A stretch of 64,000 nt of DNA from Gnetum montanum (GCA_015680685.1 MNCI01003839.1:54729-118728), one strand, 5' to 3'. Shown: positions 1-11,775, counted from the first letter of the stretch. Notes: generated by a model not told the origin, from the letters alone. Program-made: numbers and translations.

Positions 1-300
1 CCACAGCCTAAAACTGGTAGCATTTTTCCCTTTCTATTAGATGGTCCAAAATGGCCCTAAACTATCACTGGGGTCCATAATGGCCTAACACTATCAAAAT
101 TTTATCCACATACACAACCCAAAATGGCCTAAAACTAGCAAACACCTTGCATCAATGCATCGCACTATCAACACTTAACACACAACAATGCACATCATAT
201 AGAAACAAATCCACTCTATCTCATAAAATAATAATGTTACATGAAATGATCATCCACACTACAGCATGCAAAGATACACAAAATTACAAAAAAAAATGCC
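1..300. other. Left-edge non-coding sequence related to family A internal DNA
   Basis: No coding potential is seen. The phrase 'cacagcctaaaact' followed by a pyrimidine-rich stretch resembles the sequence after the protease region of the plus-strand A element near 18070. The words 'aaaatggcctaa' and 'aaactagc' recur here as in that element. It is probably a fragment of an A-type element running off the window. Confidence 0.4.
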
Positions 301-748
301 CAATGGCAAGGCTACATTGAGATCTACTTAGCTCGTGGTGTTAGGTGGTGGTGGAGGCTCCTCTTCATCTGCGACACTGTTGGGGCCTACAGCATCACCT
401 AGTGCTTGTCAAAGACAAAATCACAAAAATTTGTAAACCAATGTATAATACAAAACTTAACAGAAAAAGCATGACATAAAGACAAAACAGAAAAAAAACT
501 AACCTGAGAGGGCCCTGCATCGACCATGTTTGGAGGCAATCTATCAAGGCCCTCCTCCAAGTGTTGGAGGATCTCAGCCTCTAATAGTCATGTCCAATCG
601 TTGTGGTTGAAGTCAACACCTGTTAGGTTCTTGCCCTTGTCCATGGTGGTCCATGTGGGTGGCTGCATCAAAATAGTGGTAAACGACATCTTTCCTAAGG
701 GCATCGCAATCTCCTACTCCAAGGACCCGCTAACCACTGTGTGTTGAT
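301..748 (-). pseudogene. Decayed, spliced-looking coding fragment of unknown origin
   Basis: I do not recognise the gene. On the minus strand from about 735 to 507 one frame reads as ordinary protein with only two stops (one TAG, one TGA). It includes the stretches MPLGKMSFTTILMQPP and LLEAEILQHLEEGLDRLPPN. This frame ends in CAG followed by GTTAGT, a good splice donor, then a T-rich intron. An acceptor-like CACTAG near 400 leads into an acidic and proline-rich tail (EEEPPPPP) that stops near 334. The fragment abuts the 3' end of an A-family LTR, so it may be the host sequence the element landed in, or a captured gene piece. The exon reading is inference. Confidence 0.35.
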
Positions 749-2171
749 TATAACAACTGAAAATGTTGGCGCCTAGAATCATGGAGGCATCAATGAATGT
801 ACAACCTTAACCCCGCCTCCATGCGAGAGCCATGATACAAACAAAGGAAAAGCATCCTAAATGGTATTGTTGATTAAATAGGGACTTTGTTGATTGCAAC
901 TAGGGTAGTGGATGCAACTGGGGGGTGGTGTGGTTAGCCAAAATGCAAATGTACTTGATGTGAAATGGTAATAAATGTCAAAGTGATGCTTTGCAGTGCT
1001 AAGTGTAGAGCATAGCCATGAAATGGAGGCAAGCATTGCCAAGGGTTTCAACTAAAATGAGGATGTCAACCAATGAAGACTACCATCCAAACATAGTAAA
1101 ATATGATTATGTGTGAAAAAATGTGAAAATACACAAGAAAAATGTAAGAAGATGCTAGAAACGGAAGAGAGAAATGGAACACCACCCCAAACAAGAGTGT
1201 AGTTAATTCCAAAAGGATCTCAAAAGGTACACAGTGTATAATAGGTGCAGTGGAAGTGTAGTCACAATCTCAGTGATGTCGGGCCATGAAGTTTGCTGCT
1301 CACCATGATGAACCGTGCATGTCAAGTTAGCCACCGTGGTGTGTCATGTAATGTTTTGCCAGGCTGCAATGGGGCTGTGGTGTACCATGCGGTGCAAGGC
1401 TATAATGGGGCCATAATGTACTATGTGGTATAATGCTACAACAAGACCACAGTGTAGTGCAATGATGCCTCTTTGCTAGTGTGGTGTGCTCTGGGTCTCG
1501 GTCACCCATGAAGCTAAGTGCCAAGATGTTAAAATGCCAAATGCCAAATGAAAGTACCAACTGCCAACCAATGAAAAATGGAAGCCCCCCTAAAACATTG
1601 GGATGCAACGGTATTTATAGGGCTAGGGTTAACCCAAAATGCGAATTGAGTGCCACATGGTAGTGTGGTAGGTGGGACTACAAGAAAAATTTAGAAAATT
1701 TTCTTAAGTCCGAAGGTGATCAAAAACAAGTTTGAAAATTTTCTAGCTCTAGTTGCTACACTCATCCTGTATTACGCATGGGACACATAACTCATCTCTC
1801 ACACAGGGCATAGCATGAACACTTAGAAGAATCTAGTAAAAATTGCAGTCCTTGTTCTTGCTATGCTCTAGAGCATAGCAGCAGAGGTAGTCACAGGAGC
1901 TAGAAAATCTATCAAATGCCTCTTTCATGCTGAGCTAGCTTGAAAAATTATGACTTGACACTTAGGTAAAACTGGCCACTAAAAAGTGTGCTACACTAGC
2001 TATGCTCTAGAGGGTAGCAAAGCATAGAAACCCAGGAGATAGAAAATTTGCCAAACTATTTCATCCATCCAAAGCAATCTTGACAACTTCTAACTTCATA
2101 CTTCAGAAAACTAGCCATGAAAGTATGTGCTATGCTGGCTATGCTCTAGAGTGTAGTAGGCAAAGTTAGAG
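749..2171 (-). repeat. LTR of A1 (3' LTR, truncated at its 5' end)
   Basis: It aligns with the LTR at 3018-4588 from its 3' end (GTTATA on the minus strand, mutated from the family's TTACA) up to about 2171, where it stops about 150 bp short and joins internal leader sequence. It contains a minus-strand TATAAATA box near 1611-1618 and three 139-bp palindrome-bearing repeats. Confidence 0.7.
1860..2157. repeat. 139-bp tandem repeat with 20-bp palindrome in LTR U3
   Basis: The motif GCTATGCTCTAGAGCATAGC at 1860-1879 is a perfect 20-bp palindrome. Degenerate copies follow at 1999-2018 and 2138-2157, exactly 139 bp apart. The same three-copy spacing occurs in the LTR at 4133-4430. Its place in U3 suggests an enhancer-type repeat, which is inference. 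Confidence 0.75.
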
Positions 2172-3017
2172 CATTCAAAGCAAGGCTCAAACTCATCTTC
2201 TTCCTCCTGTGAGGCTTCCTCGTAGGTTGTCCCTGCATCATGCTCGTTTGCACGAATGAGTTGGAACAATAGATGATGGTAGGACTCTATGAGTGGAATT
2301 ATGTTGAACAAGGAGGGGTTGTACTCTCATTCATCCTAGTGAACTCATTCATAGTCCTGTTTTGCCTCCAAGTTAAGGCAATCCATTGGTAATCCTACTT
2401 GGATTTTGGCACAAACAAAATTGTATTGTTCGTGGCTTAGCACGGCACGCTTTTGGTAGATCATCATATCGAATGTGTTAGACACCGATGTGGATGGTTA
2501 ATATCGATTCATGTTCACAAATCAAGTTGTGAAAGTTTCTATTTGCAAAAATAGCTGACTCTGAAAACTACAGAAAATGACTAAGTCTGCGAGTAGCAAA
2601 AAAATGGCTAAGTATAAAAATGTAGAAAAATAGCTAAGTGTAAAAATGCAAAAAAATGGCTAAGTATGGAAACTACAAAAAATTGACTAAGTGTAAAACT
2701 ATAGAAAATTTAGCTAAGTATGAAAATGTGAAAAAAATGCTAAGTATGGAAATGTAGAAAAAATGCTAATAGTGAAAGCTACTGAAAATGGCTAACTCAG
2801 GTGCTACGCTCGCTATGTTGGAGCCAACTATGCTCTCCTAAGTGCCCAAAATTTTGGTTAAGTGCCAAAGATATGCTTTGGATTTTTTCTAGCAGGGTTC
2901 TAGGGGAACTAACGATGGGGTCCAATCTATAGCCACCATTGATGGAGAGAGCACATAGGATAATAATCAAAAAATGTAGAAGGAAATGGCGAGGCCCTCC
3001 TTCTAGCACCAAAAGAC
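2172..3017 (-). mobile_element. A1 internal stub: primer-binding site, leader and start of gag
   Basis: Next to the LTR end at 3018 is a TGG-beginning PBS-like sequence (2993-3011). It is followed by the A/T-rich leader with many 'gctaagt' words, a gag start codon at 2512, and about 340 bp of gag with stops. At about 2171 it joins truncated LTR sequence across the short shared word 'agagca', so the rest of gag, protease and the tail are missing. The stub matches 9760-10610 in A2 and 13930-14740 in A3. Confidence 0.7.
2993..3011 (-). other. Primer-binding-site-like sequence of A1
   Basis: The minus strand reads TGGTGCTAGAAGGAGGGCC a few bases inside the LTR end. The same position holds TGGCACTAGAAGAAGGGCC in A2 (10588-10606) and TGATGCTAGAAGGAGGGCC in A3. 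The leading TGG is what a tRNA 3' CCA end would pair with. I cannot name the tRNA. Confidence 0.5.
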
Positions 3018-4588
3018 TATAACGACCAAAAATGTCGATGGCTAGAATCACCGAGGGATCAACAAATGCACAGCCTTAACCCTACCTCTGCAAGAGGGCC
3101 TTGTTGGAAACAAAGGCAAATCACCCTAAACAGTCTTGTCAATCGAATAGGGACTTTCTTGGTTGCAACTGGGGTAGTGGATGCAACTAGAGGGTGGCAT
3201 GGTCAGCCAAAATGCAAATGCAAGCAACATGAAATGGTATTAAGTGTCAAAGTAGTGCTTTGCATGCCAAGTGTAAAGTGTAGCCACAGAATGAGGGCGA
3301 GCGTATCCAAGGGTTTCAACTAAAATGAGGATGTCAACCAATGGAGACTACCAGCCGAGCATAGTACAACGTGATGACACATAAAAAATGTGAAAATATG
3401 CATGAAAAATGTAAGAATATGCTAGAAATGGAAGAGAGAAATGGAACACCACCCCAAATTGTAGCATAGTTACCTCCAAAAAGGTCTCGGAAGGTACACT
3501 ATGTACAACAGCTGTAGTGGAAGCATAATCAAAATCTTGGTAATGTCAGGTCATGAAGTCTGGTGCTTGCCATGATGAACCATGCCTACCAAGTTAGCTA
3601 CCATGGTATGCTGTGCGATATTCTGTAGGGCTACAACAGGTTGTGGTGTACCATGTGATGTAAGGTTGTAATGGGGCCGTAGTGTACTATGCGGTGCAAG
3701 GCTACAACAAGATTGCGATGTGGTGTGGGGATGCCTCTCTGCCAATGTGGTGTGCTCTAGGTCTCATTCTCCCATGGAACTAAGTGCCAAGATGCCAAGA
3801 TGCCAAATGCCAAATGAAAGTGCCAACTAACAACTAGTGAAAAATCAAAACCCCCTTGAAACATTGGGATGTAGGAGTATTTATAGGATTAGGGTTACCC
3901 CAAAATGTGGATCGGGTGCCATGTGGTAGTGCAGTAGGTGGAACTATGAGAAAAATTTAGAAAATTTTCTAAGTTTTAAGGTAACCTGAAAAAGTTCAAA
4001 ATTTTTCTAACTCTAGTTGCTGCGCTCACCTAGTGTTATGCATGAGACATTTAACTCTCCCTAGGGATAGGGCATAGCATGGACACTCAGAAGAATCTAG
4101 TAAAAATTGTTGTCCATGTTCTTGTTACACTAGCTATGCTCTAGAGCGTAGTAGGAGGGGTAGCCTTAAGAGTTAGAAAATCTAACAAATGTCTCTTCCA
4201 TGCTGAGCTAGCTTGACAACTTATGGCTTAATACTTAGGCAAAACTAGCCACTAAAAAGTGTGCTACACTAGCTACACTCTAGATCATAGCAAAGCATAG
4301 CAACCCAGGAGATAGAAAATTTTCCAAACTATTTCATCCATCACATGCAATCCTGACAAATTTTGGCTTGATACTTGAGCAAATTGGCCATGGAAGTATG
4401 TGCTACACTAGCTATGCTCTAGAGCGTAGCAAGCAAAGTGAGAGCATAGTAAGACACTTAGAAAAAATTTTCATATAACTACTACTGACACTTAGAAAAT
4501 TNGGTGCTACACTCCCTAGCATAGCCAGCATAGCATGCATCAAGGCCNAAACACTTAGAAAACATTTTCCAAATTTGGTAGTGTTTCA
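3018..4588 (-). repeat. Shared middle LTR (5' LTR of A1 and 3' LTR of A2)
   Basis: On the minus strand it begins TGAAACAC and ends near GTTATA, a mutated TTACA. It is 1571 bp and the longest A LTR in the window. Its U3 carries three 139-bp repeats (4133-4430) that are absent from the LTR at 10613-11775. A TATAAATA box lies near 3874-3881 on the minus strand. Single unknown bases occur at 4502 and 4548. Confidence 0.75.
4133..4430. repeat. 139-bp tandem repeat with palindromic core (second LTR copy)
   Basis: Cores at 4133, 4272 and 4411 have the same 139-bp spacing as the copies at 1860-2157. Flanking words such as 'gtgctacacta' and 'ctagccactaaaaagtg' are shared between units. The middle core is the most mutated. 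Confidence 0.75.
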
Positions 4589-4590
4589 TT

Positions 4591-4601
4591 TCTTCCTCTT
4601 T
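4591..4601 (-). other. Polypurine tract of A2
   Basis: The minus strand reads AAAGAGGAAGA directly before the LTR start at 4588. The A3 element has AAAGAGGGG in the same place. This marks the priming site for plus-strand DNA synthesis. Confidence 0.6.
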
Positions 4602-6436
4602 GTTGACATTTGGAGGAGTGGCCCGAGAGACGTCAATAAAGAATTGCAAACCACCATAGTAGACATGGCACCAACATCGCTCATTAATACTAGATCGAGT
4701 ATTGTTTCATCATGTTCAAGAGTGTTGTGGATAAGGATGTGCTAGGGGTAGGCAATGTGCTAGGGAGATGAAATGCAAGCAAAGGAAATAAAATGCAAAT
4801 ATTATATCCTAATGCAAGATGTGAAGTCAACATGGTTGACAATGACCATGACATGAAGTCGCTTGCCCCTGAAATGTTGATCTCTGGTTAGAGTGCTCAT
4901 GAGAGAGTCAAAGTCAATCCAAGGTTGGGCCAACTGTGAAGCACAGCATTGTCAATTTACTTGAGGATGTGTTTTTCCTTATTTTCCTTTATTTTTATTT
5001 TTATTTTGTTTTTTCATTTTATTTTATTTTATTTTCGAGGTGAACCCCCGTTGGGTTCAACTTACTACTGAATGTTAGCTACAAGGTGTGGGTCATCGAG
5101 TAGATGGGCTTTGCTTTGATGCAACCACATCACATCTATCAGACAGGTGTTTCCTCCCTACGATGAGTTATGTTACATCTACTTGGGCCTTGACCAACCA
5201 ACAGAGGCTCCTCATAGGACGAGTTGTGTTACATCCACCTTGGGTTCTATAATTGACGTGAAGAGAATGTCATATGCATCACAATGCATATGCATTAAAG
5301 GGATGTGCAATCATGAGTATGCAAGGGATGACAGCCTATTGGTATGAAGGAGTGTATGTGCATAAACTATAATGGGATGAGGGGGATGTGCACTCTTGAG
5401 TGGCTTAACTAGTCTAATCATGCACATCGAAGTAATGTGACAACTTGCTATTACGATGAGATGTGTCTTTGCATGACCACCTCTAGGGCTTTGTCCTACA
5501 AACATAACTCCAAGCAGATAAGAAAATCACACACAACCTGAAATACAAGTGCAAATGCCAAATGTGGAGATGCTACAAGGGCTAGATGCAAAGATGTTGC
5601 AAATGCATCAAATGATATGCCAATTGCAAGTTCTTAGGAAGCTAGTGAAAGTGCCATGGCAATGATGCTACTAGTCCTCCAAAGGCTGTACTGATGGTAG
5701 GTGCTTCAAAAGATCAATAGAATGGTGGGCGGTGATGATACTGTGAGTCCTTTGAAGGCTACACTAATGGTAGGTGCTCCAAAAGATCAGCAAAATTATG
5801 GCAAGCGATGATGCTATGAGTGCCCCAAGGGTTTCACCAATGGCAAGTGCTCTAACACATTAACAACATGCCAGTTTAAAGTCATGGTAGACCGTATACC
5901 CAATTTAAGGTCCTAGCAAAACATAATGTGCTAGTTTATAATCCTAGTAGACTACTAGATGCTAGTTTAATGTCATAGTGGATGGTGGATGTTGTTCTAG
6001 TTTAATGTCATAACCCAAAAATGATATATGCCAATTTATAGTCATAGTGGACTACTACACTTATAGTCATAGTGGACTATCTGTGCCAATTTTTTGCATC
6101 ATGGTAGACAAGTGCTTACCTTGCTTATGTGAGGTGTGATGCTACATGTATAATCATGTTGTGTGCCTACAAGATCTTACAAAAATCAACTAGAAAAAAT
6201 AACATCAAGCAACACCTATCTTAAACAGAGTTAAAATGCACAAATGAAAGGAAAGCAATGCAAAAAGTGATAGTTTTAGGCTGTTCTGGGCCATGGACTA
6301 GTTTAAGGCCTTTTGGGCCATGTGTTTTTGTAGTTTTATGACCTTTCTTTTATTTTTTATGTGTTTTTGATGTTTTTTAAATGCAATGTGTAAGGTAAGT
6401 GAATGGTTGCATAAACAAAGCAAAGCAACGTGTAAG
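4602..6436 (-). other. A2 long non-coding tail between protease and 3' LTR
   Basis: About 1.8 kb holds no frame with RT, RNase H or integrase motifs. It has a pyrimidine-rich stretch at 4975-5036, short direct repeats such as 'ctccaaaagatca' near 5700-5800, and repeated words of the type 'ctagtttaatgtcatagtgga' between 5870 and 6110. The counterpart in A3 is 17944-19877. Confidence 0.6.
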
Positions 6437-9400
6437 CTAGGTAAGCAGGTGAAATATAAATGCATGAAGAAATGCAACCCAAGAAAAAACCAAAAATGCA
6501 TGGCTCATGGAGGTAAGGAGTAAGTAGGCGCTTAGAGCATTTTTGGCCAAGGGAAAGCCTTGGTCACATAGTTGCTTCCTAACCAAGTGTGGATTAGGGG
6601 GCATGCAAGGCTTAGGATCCTCTAGGAGGATATTGAATTCAACTACTCATTCAGCTATGTTAGCCTTAGGTGTTGCATTGGTTGTCGCAAGTGTACCTGT
6701 AAGAAACTCCACCTCCAATACTTTCTCCATGTCTATGTTGTGGTTAGCCGAAGGGGGGACATTATCACCATGGATGATAACTTGACCACCTTTGTATGGG
6801 AGGTGGATTTCTTAATGGATGGTAGAGGAAATGATCTATAGTTGGGCTAGCCAAGGCCTGCCCAAGATCAAGTTGAAGCCTGGCATCTCCTCTATGATAG
6901 TGAAATCTACACTAGTGGGGAACTCCTCACCTACCACGAAGGCTAAGTTGATTGTACCACTAATAATGACTTGTCATCCGTTAAAGGATTTTAGACACAT
7001 GGTTTTGGTTGGCCTGATTTCATTTGCCAGGCCTAGCCTGTTGATGACAAAGTACAGGACTACGTTTATTTCTGCACCATCATCGACATGCACTCTACGA
7101 ACCATGCACTACCCAACACATATGCTAATGGATAGTGGAGCTGTAGTGACCTCCCCTCATTCGAGGTTGATCTTGACTACATCATCATGGAATGCTAGGG
7201 ATGTTAAACCTGATTCTTGTTGTGTAGGGAACAACATCATTGCACGGATGGTGTTCTCATTTGCAATGATGTCCTTTGTAATAGGAATGGAGGCCAACAT
7301 CTAGGAAAACACTTGGCGATGAGCAAATGAGGTCATGAACAAGTCATACAAGCTCAACATTATCTTCTTTTGCTTAAGCATTTATTTCACCTAGGTTAAT
7401 GTAGCTACAAAGTCCTTGTCATCAGTTGTTGTGTTGGCCTTAACTTCCTCCATGTGGCTTGATGGATGGATTTCTTGGAAAAGGTACTTGGGCTTGGGTT
7501 GCTTGGCCTTCTTGTGGGCAGGGATCCCAGTGTTTAGTTGTTGCTTGTTGGTTATGGCCTTTGCTTCAACCATGGGGGTTGCAAGGTGCTTCTTCATCCT
7601 CTTGCATTGCCATTTCATAGGCCTACCTGGGTTTCTAGTGGGGTCGACCCTCAAAGGAAGAGAGGCCAAGATGCTGCCCACTATTGGGCTTCAAGTAGGT
7701 GAGGGGCTATCACATTGCAGCACTCATTATGGCACCTTGATGACAAAAGGTTACTTAGTGGTTATTGTTACTGTGTCATGCTAGTTTAACATCTTAGAAA
7801 ATGGTTGGTTTGGTTGCTAGTTTAACATCTTAGCAGATGATTACTATGGGACCTTGATCACAAAGGATGTTGTGGGGGCTTGAGGTGGCATTTCCCTAAA
7901 CAAAGAGGGCCTCTTGCTTGTGGAGGCCAAGGGGATCCTTGCCTTGCTGGGAGGCACATGGATCATAAAAGGTTTTTGTGCAAGTTTAGACTTGCCACCA
8001 ACACTAATGGAGTTTATGACATAGGGAGCATCGTCTGCATTGGATTGCCTCATTACATCAAGCACTAGTTGGCCTTGTTCTATCACTCTTTACAGGTTGT
8101 CCTACAAAGCATGACAATTGTTCATATTGTGACTAGACATCTAGTGGTAATGACAATATTTGTCCAACTTGAAATGTTGTGGTACCATGGGCTCATTCGA
8201 TACTGCTGAGGTGGATTTCCTTAGTAATTCGTAGTACCTATCATGTTTTTGATGGGCAATCTCTAATATGTGTTTGTATTGGATTCACCCAACTCTCAAG
8301 AGTTGCTCTAGTAGCTCAGAGGGATCCATCAATAGTAGTGTATAGTTTAAGTGATCCTTATTATGCTCAACGTTGGGACTTGGGGCAGCACTTGCCGATG
8401 TAGGCAATTTGGTGCTAGAGTTGATAGCTTTGTGAGCTAGGGCCTTAGGATACTTGGCCATCGGGCCCCAGTTGGTTGCTTTTGTGCTTGTGGCCACTAT
8501 TACCACTACTACATTTTTGTTGCACATATGTTGATTTCTATAGGCCACGTAGGCCAAGTCATTACTAACTTGCGTTGCCTCCTCTATGCCCTTTGTTTGG
8601 GCAAAGGCTTGGCTGAGGGACTTTGAGGCTAAGTAATACAATTTGAACTTGATGAAGTCATTCACTACATCCTTGAAGATGGCCAGTAGGTGCATCTCTA
8701 CTAGGGGTTCATACATTTTGCTTAATGCAGTGCTCCAACATTAGAGGAACTTTAGCATGGGCTCTAGGGGACCCTACTTGACTTGCATGAGTTGGTCAAG
8801 GGTTGTTTCAGGCTATAGGTTGTACTTGAAGCATGTCACAAACTAGCTTATGAGATCCTCCAAAGAAGATTGTACATGAAGCACGTAACAAACTAGCTTA
8901 TGAGATCCTCCAAAGAAGGTTGCACCTGAAGCATGTCACAAACTAGCTTATTAGATCCTCCAAAGAAGGTTGTACCTGAAGCATGTCACAAACTAGCTTA
9001 TGAGATCCTCCAAACAAGAGATTGAGGCCTTAGGTAGTGCATGATACTAGTCTAAGGCCTTGCCAATGAGTGACATGGGGAACACATGCATGATGACATG
9101 TGGCCAGGCTTGACGGAGCAAGCACTTAGATCAAAATATGACCAAGTGTGTGTTGGGGTCCCCTTTACCATTGTACTTGATGAGTTGAGGTAGCTAGACC
9201 CAGTTGGCAGAGTTAGGGGTGGGACTGTAGGACTTATGAAATCATCCTAGTAGAAGTCCACCACCTTGATGGTTTTGGAGGAGGCATCTTTAAGTTGGTA
9301 TCAAACTTTGGATCAACTAGCATGCCTAATCCAAGCTTGGGGATGTGCCTATTGATTGCATTCACTGAGCTTGTGTTGCTTGCAAAACATAATGTCAGAT

Positions 9401-10105
9401 TGTTGGTTACGAAGTTTGCTAATTTAACATCATAGTGAATAGTCATTACTATTTTAACGTCATAGCGAATGACTTTAGTTAATGCATTGGCCAAGGAATG
9501 GGCATGGTGATCAAGGTGGGCCACACACGAGTAGGTTGGACAAACACCATGGGCACCAATGAGACAAGCAAGATGTGGGATGCCTGAGTCATCTAAGGTT
9601 GGGAGGTGGCCCTAGCGTGAGCATAGGGTTGGGTAAATGCAACGGTCGCTCGCAAGGAAGGTTGAATTGGCATTATCACCATCTCAAAGAGGATGGGTGA
9701 ACTAAATTAAGGAGGGGCCATACTAGGGAGCTATTGTTGGAAGACAGTGTAGAGGGAGCTCTTCCATTTAGAGCAGGCCTCAAACTCATCTTCTTCCTCC
9801 TATGAGGCTTCCTAGTAGGTTGTTCCTACATCATGCTCATTTGTACAAATGAGTTAGGACAATAGCTAGTGGTAGGACTCTATGAGTGGGATTATGTTAA
9901 ACAAGGAGGGGTTGTACTCCTGTCTGTCCAAGTGGACTCATTCGTAGCGCAATTTTGCCTACAAGTTAAGGCAATCCACTGGTAATCCTACTTGGGTTTT
10001 GGCACAAACAAAATTTTATTGTTCATGTCTTAGTGTGGCATGCTTTAGGTGGATCCTGGTGTCAAATGTGTTAGACACCAATGTGAAGGGTTGATCTTGA
10101 TTCAT
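6437..10105 (-). pseudogene. gag-pro: A2 gag-protease region, Tat-like, degenerate
   Basis: On the minus strand an ATG at 10105 begins the same reading as A3 gag. The Gag core near 8285-8716 includes YYLASKSLSQAFAQTKGIEE, which nearly matches A3. A CxxH zinc-knuckle-like motif lies near 8110-8160 and reads YCHYH followed by H and C. The protease follows, with an active-site VHVDDGA near 7065-7095 and ILGRPWLA near 6850-6870. Typical Tat polyproteins show this order. The reading ends at a TAG at 6437-6439 after a hydrophobic tail that begins HAFLVFSWVAFLHAF. Many stops and frameshifts make it non-functional. No RT, RNase H or integrase follows. Confidence 0.7.
8817..9019. repeat. 50-bp tandem repeat inside A2 gag
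   Basis: The word 'aactagctta' recurs at 8841, 8891, 8941 and 8991, inside a unit that also holds 'gatcctccaaagaag' and 'gaagcatgtcaca'. A3 has only one copy at the equivalent place (near 15510-15550). Fifty is not a multiple of three, so the expansion shifts the gag frame. Confidence 0.8.
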
Positions 10106-10612
10106 GTTCACAAATCAAGTTGTGAAAGTTGTTATTTGAAAAAATAGCTAACTCTAAAAACTACAAAAAATGACTAAGTCTACCGGTAGTAGAAAAATGG
10201 TTAAGTATTAAAAATGTAGAAAAATGACTAAGTGTAAAAATGTAGAAAAATGGCTAAGTATGGAAATTGCAAAAAATTGACTAAGCATAAAACTGTAGAA
10301 AATTTGGCTAAGTATGAAAATGCAAAAAAAATGCTAAGTATGGAAATTTAGAAAAAATGCTAATTGTGAAAGCTACTAAAAATGGCTAACTCTGGTGCTA
10401 CGCTTACTATGTTGGAGCCAACTATGTTCTCTCAAGTGCCTAGAATTTTGGTTAAGTGCCAAAGATACACTTTGGCTTTTGTCCAATGGGGTTCCAGGGA
10501 AATCGATGATGGGTTCCAATCTACACCAAATAGTGGTGGAGAAAGCATGCAGGATAATAATCAAAAAAATGCAAAAGGAAATGGTGAGGCCCTTCTTCTA
10601 GTGCCAAAAAAT

Positions 10613-11775
10613 TGTAATGACTGAAAATGTCAATGGCTGGAATCACTAAGGGATCAATGGACGCATAGCCTTAACCCTGCCTCCATGTAAGGGCCTTGCT
10701 GGAAATGGAGATGAAGCACCCTAAACAATCTTGTCGATCAAATAGGAACTTTGCTACTGGCAACCGAGGTAGTGGGTGCAACTAGGGGGTGGCATGGTTA
10801 GCCGAAATGCAAATGCAAGCAACGTGAAATAGTACTAACTATCAAAGCCATGCTTCGTAGTGCTAAGTGTAAAGCGTAGCCACGAAAATGCAACAAGCTT
10901 AGCTAAGGGTTTCAACTAAAACAAGGTTATCAACCAATGAAGACTACTGCCCAAGTGTAGTACAGCATGATGACATGTGAAAAAATGTGAAAATACGTAA
11001 GAATATGCTAGAAATGGAACAACACCCCAAATGGAAGCGTAGTTAACTCCAAAAGGGACTCAAAAGATACACAGTGTACAACAAGTGTAGTGGAAGCATA
11101 GTCACGATCTTAGTGATGTCAAGCCGTGAAGTCTAGTGCTCATCATGATGAACCATGCTTGCTGAGTTGGCTGTTGTGATGTACCATGCGATATTCTGTA
11201 AGGCTACAATGGTGCTATGGTGTACCATGTGGTGCAAGGCTATAATGAGGCTGCAATGTACTATGCGGTGCAAGGCTACAACAAGATCGTCATGTAGTGC
11301 AGAGATGCCTCTCTGCAAATGTGATGTGCTCTGGGTCTCGTTCGCCCATAGAGCTAAGTGCCAAGATGCTAAAATGTCAAATGCCAAATGAAAGTTCCAA
11401 CTGCCAACCAGTGAAAAATGGAAGCCCCCCTAAAACATTGGGACCTAATAGTATTTATAGGACTAGGATTAATCCAAAATGTAGATTGGATGCCATGTGG
11501 CAATGCAGTAGGTGGGACTACGAGAAAAATTTAGAAAATTTTCTAAGTTCGGAGGTGACCAAAAAAAGTTCAAAATTTTTGTAACTCTAGTTGCTACGCT
11601 TGCCCTATGTTACGCATGGGATAAATAACTTAGCAGTTAGAAAAAAAATTGCAAAACTGGTACTTGGAACTAACTACACTCAACACTTCAAAAAATTTTG
11701 GCAATGTGCCATTGTTTTGACACTTAGCCAAAATTGTAGTTGAGACGCTGAGACCCAAAATTTTGTGGTGTCTCA
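10613..11775 (-). repeat. 5' LTR of A2
   Basis: On the minus strand it begins TGAGACACCACAAAATTTTG and ends in TTACA at 10613, next to the PBS-like sequence at 10588-10606. A TATAAATA box lies near 11452-11459. Its U3 resembles the LTRs of A3 and lacks the 139-bp repeats of the other two LTRs in this compound. Confidence 0.75.

Larger units (their letters stand above)
749..11775 (-). mobile_element. Compound Tat-like LTR retrotransposon A1/A2 (three LTRs, two internal regions)
   Basis: Three related LTRs at 749-2171, 3018-4588 and 10613-11775 bracket a short internal stub (2172-3017) and a full internal region (4589-10612), all in minus orientation. The middle LTR has a primer-binding-site-like sequence on its low-coordinate side (2993-3011) and a polypurine tract on its high-coordinate side (4591-4601). 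It therefore serves as the 5' LTR of one element (A1) and the 3' LTR of the next (A2). This is the structure expected after recombination between tandem copies. Coding content is Gag and protease only. No matching target-site duplication was found at the outer ends. Confidence 0.75.
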
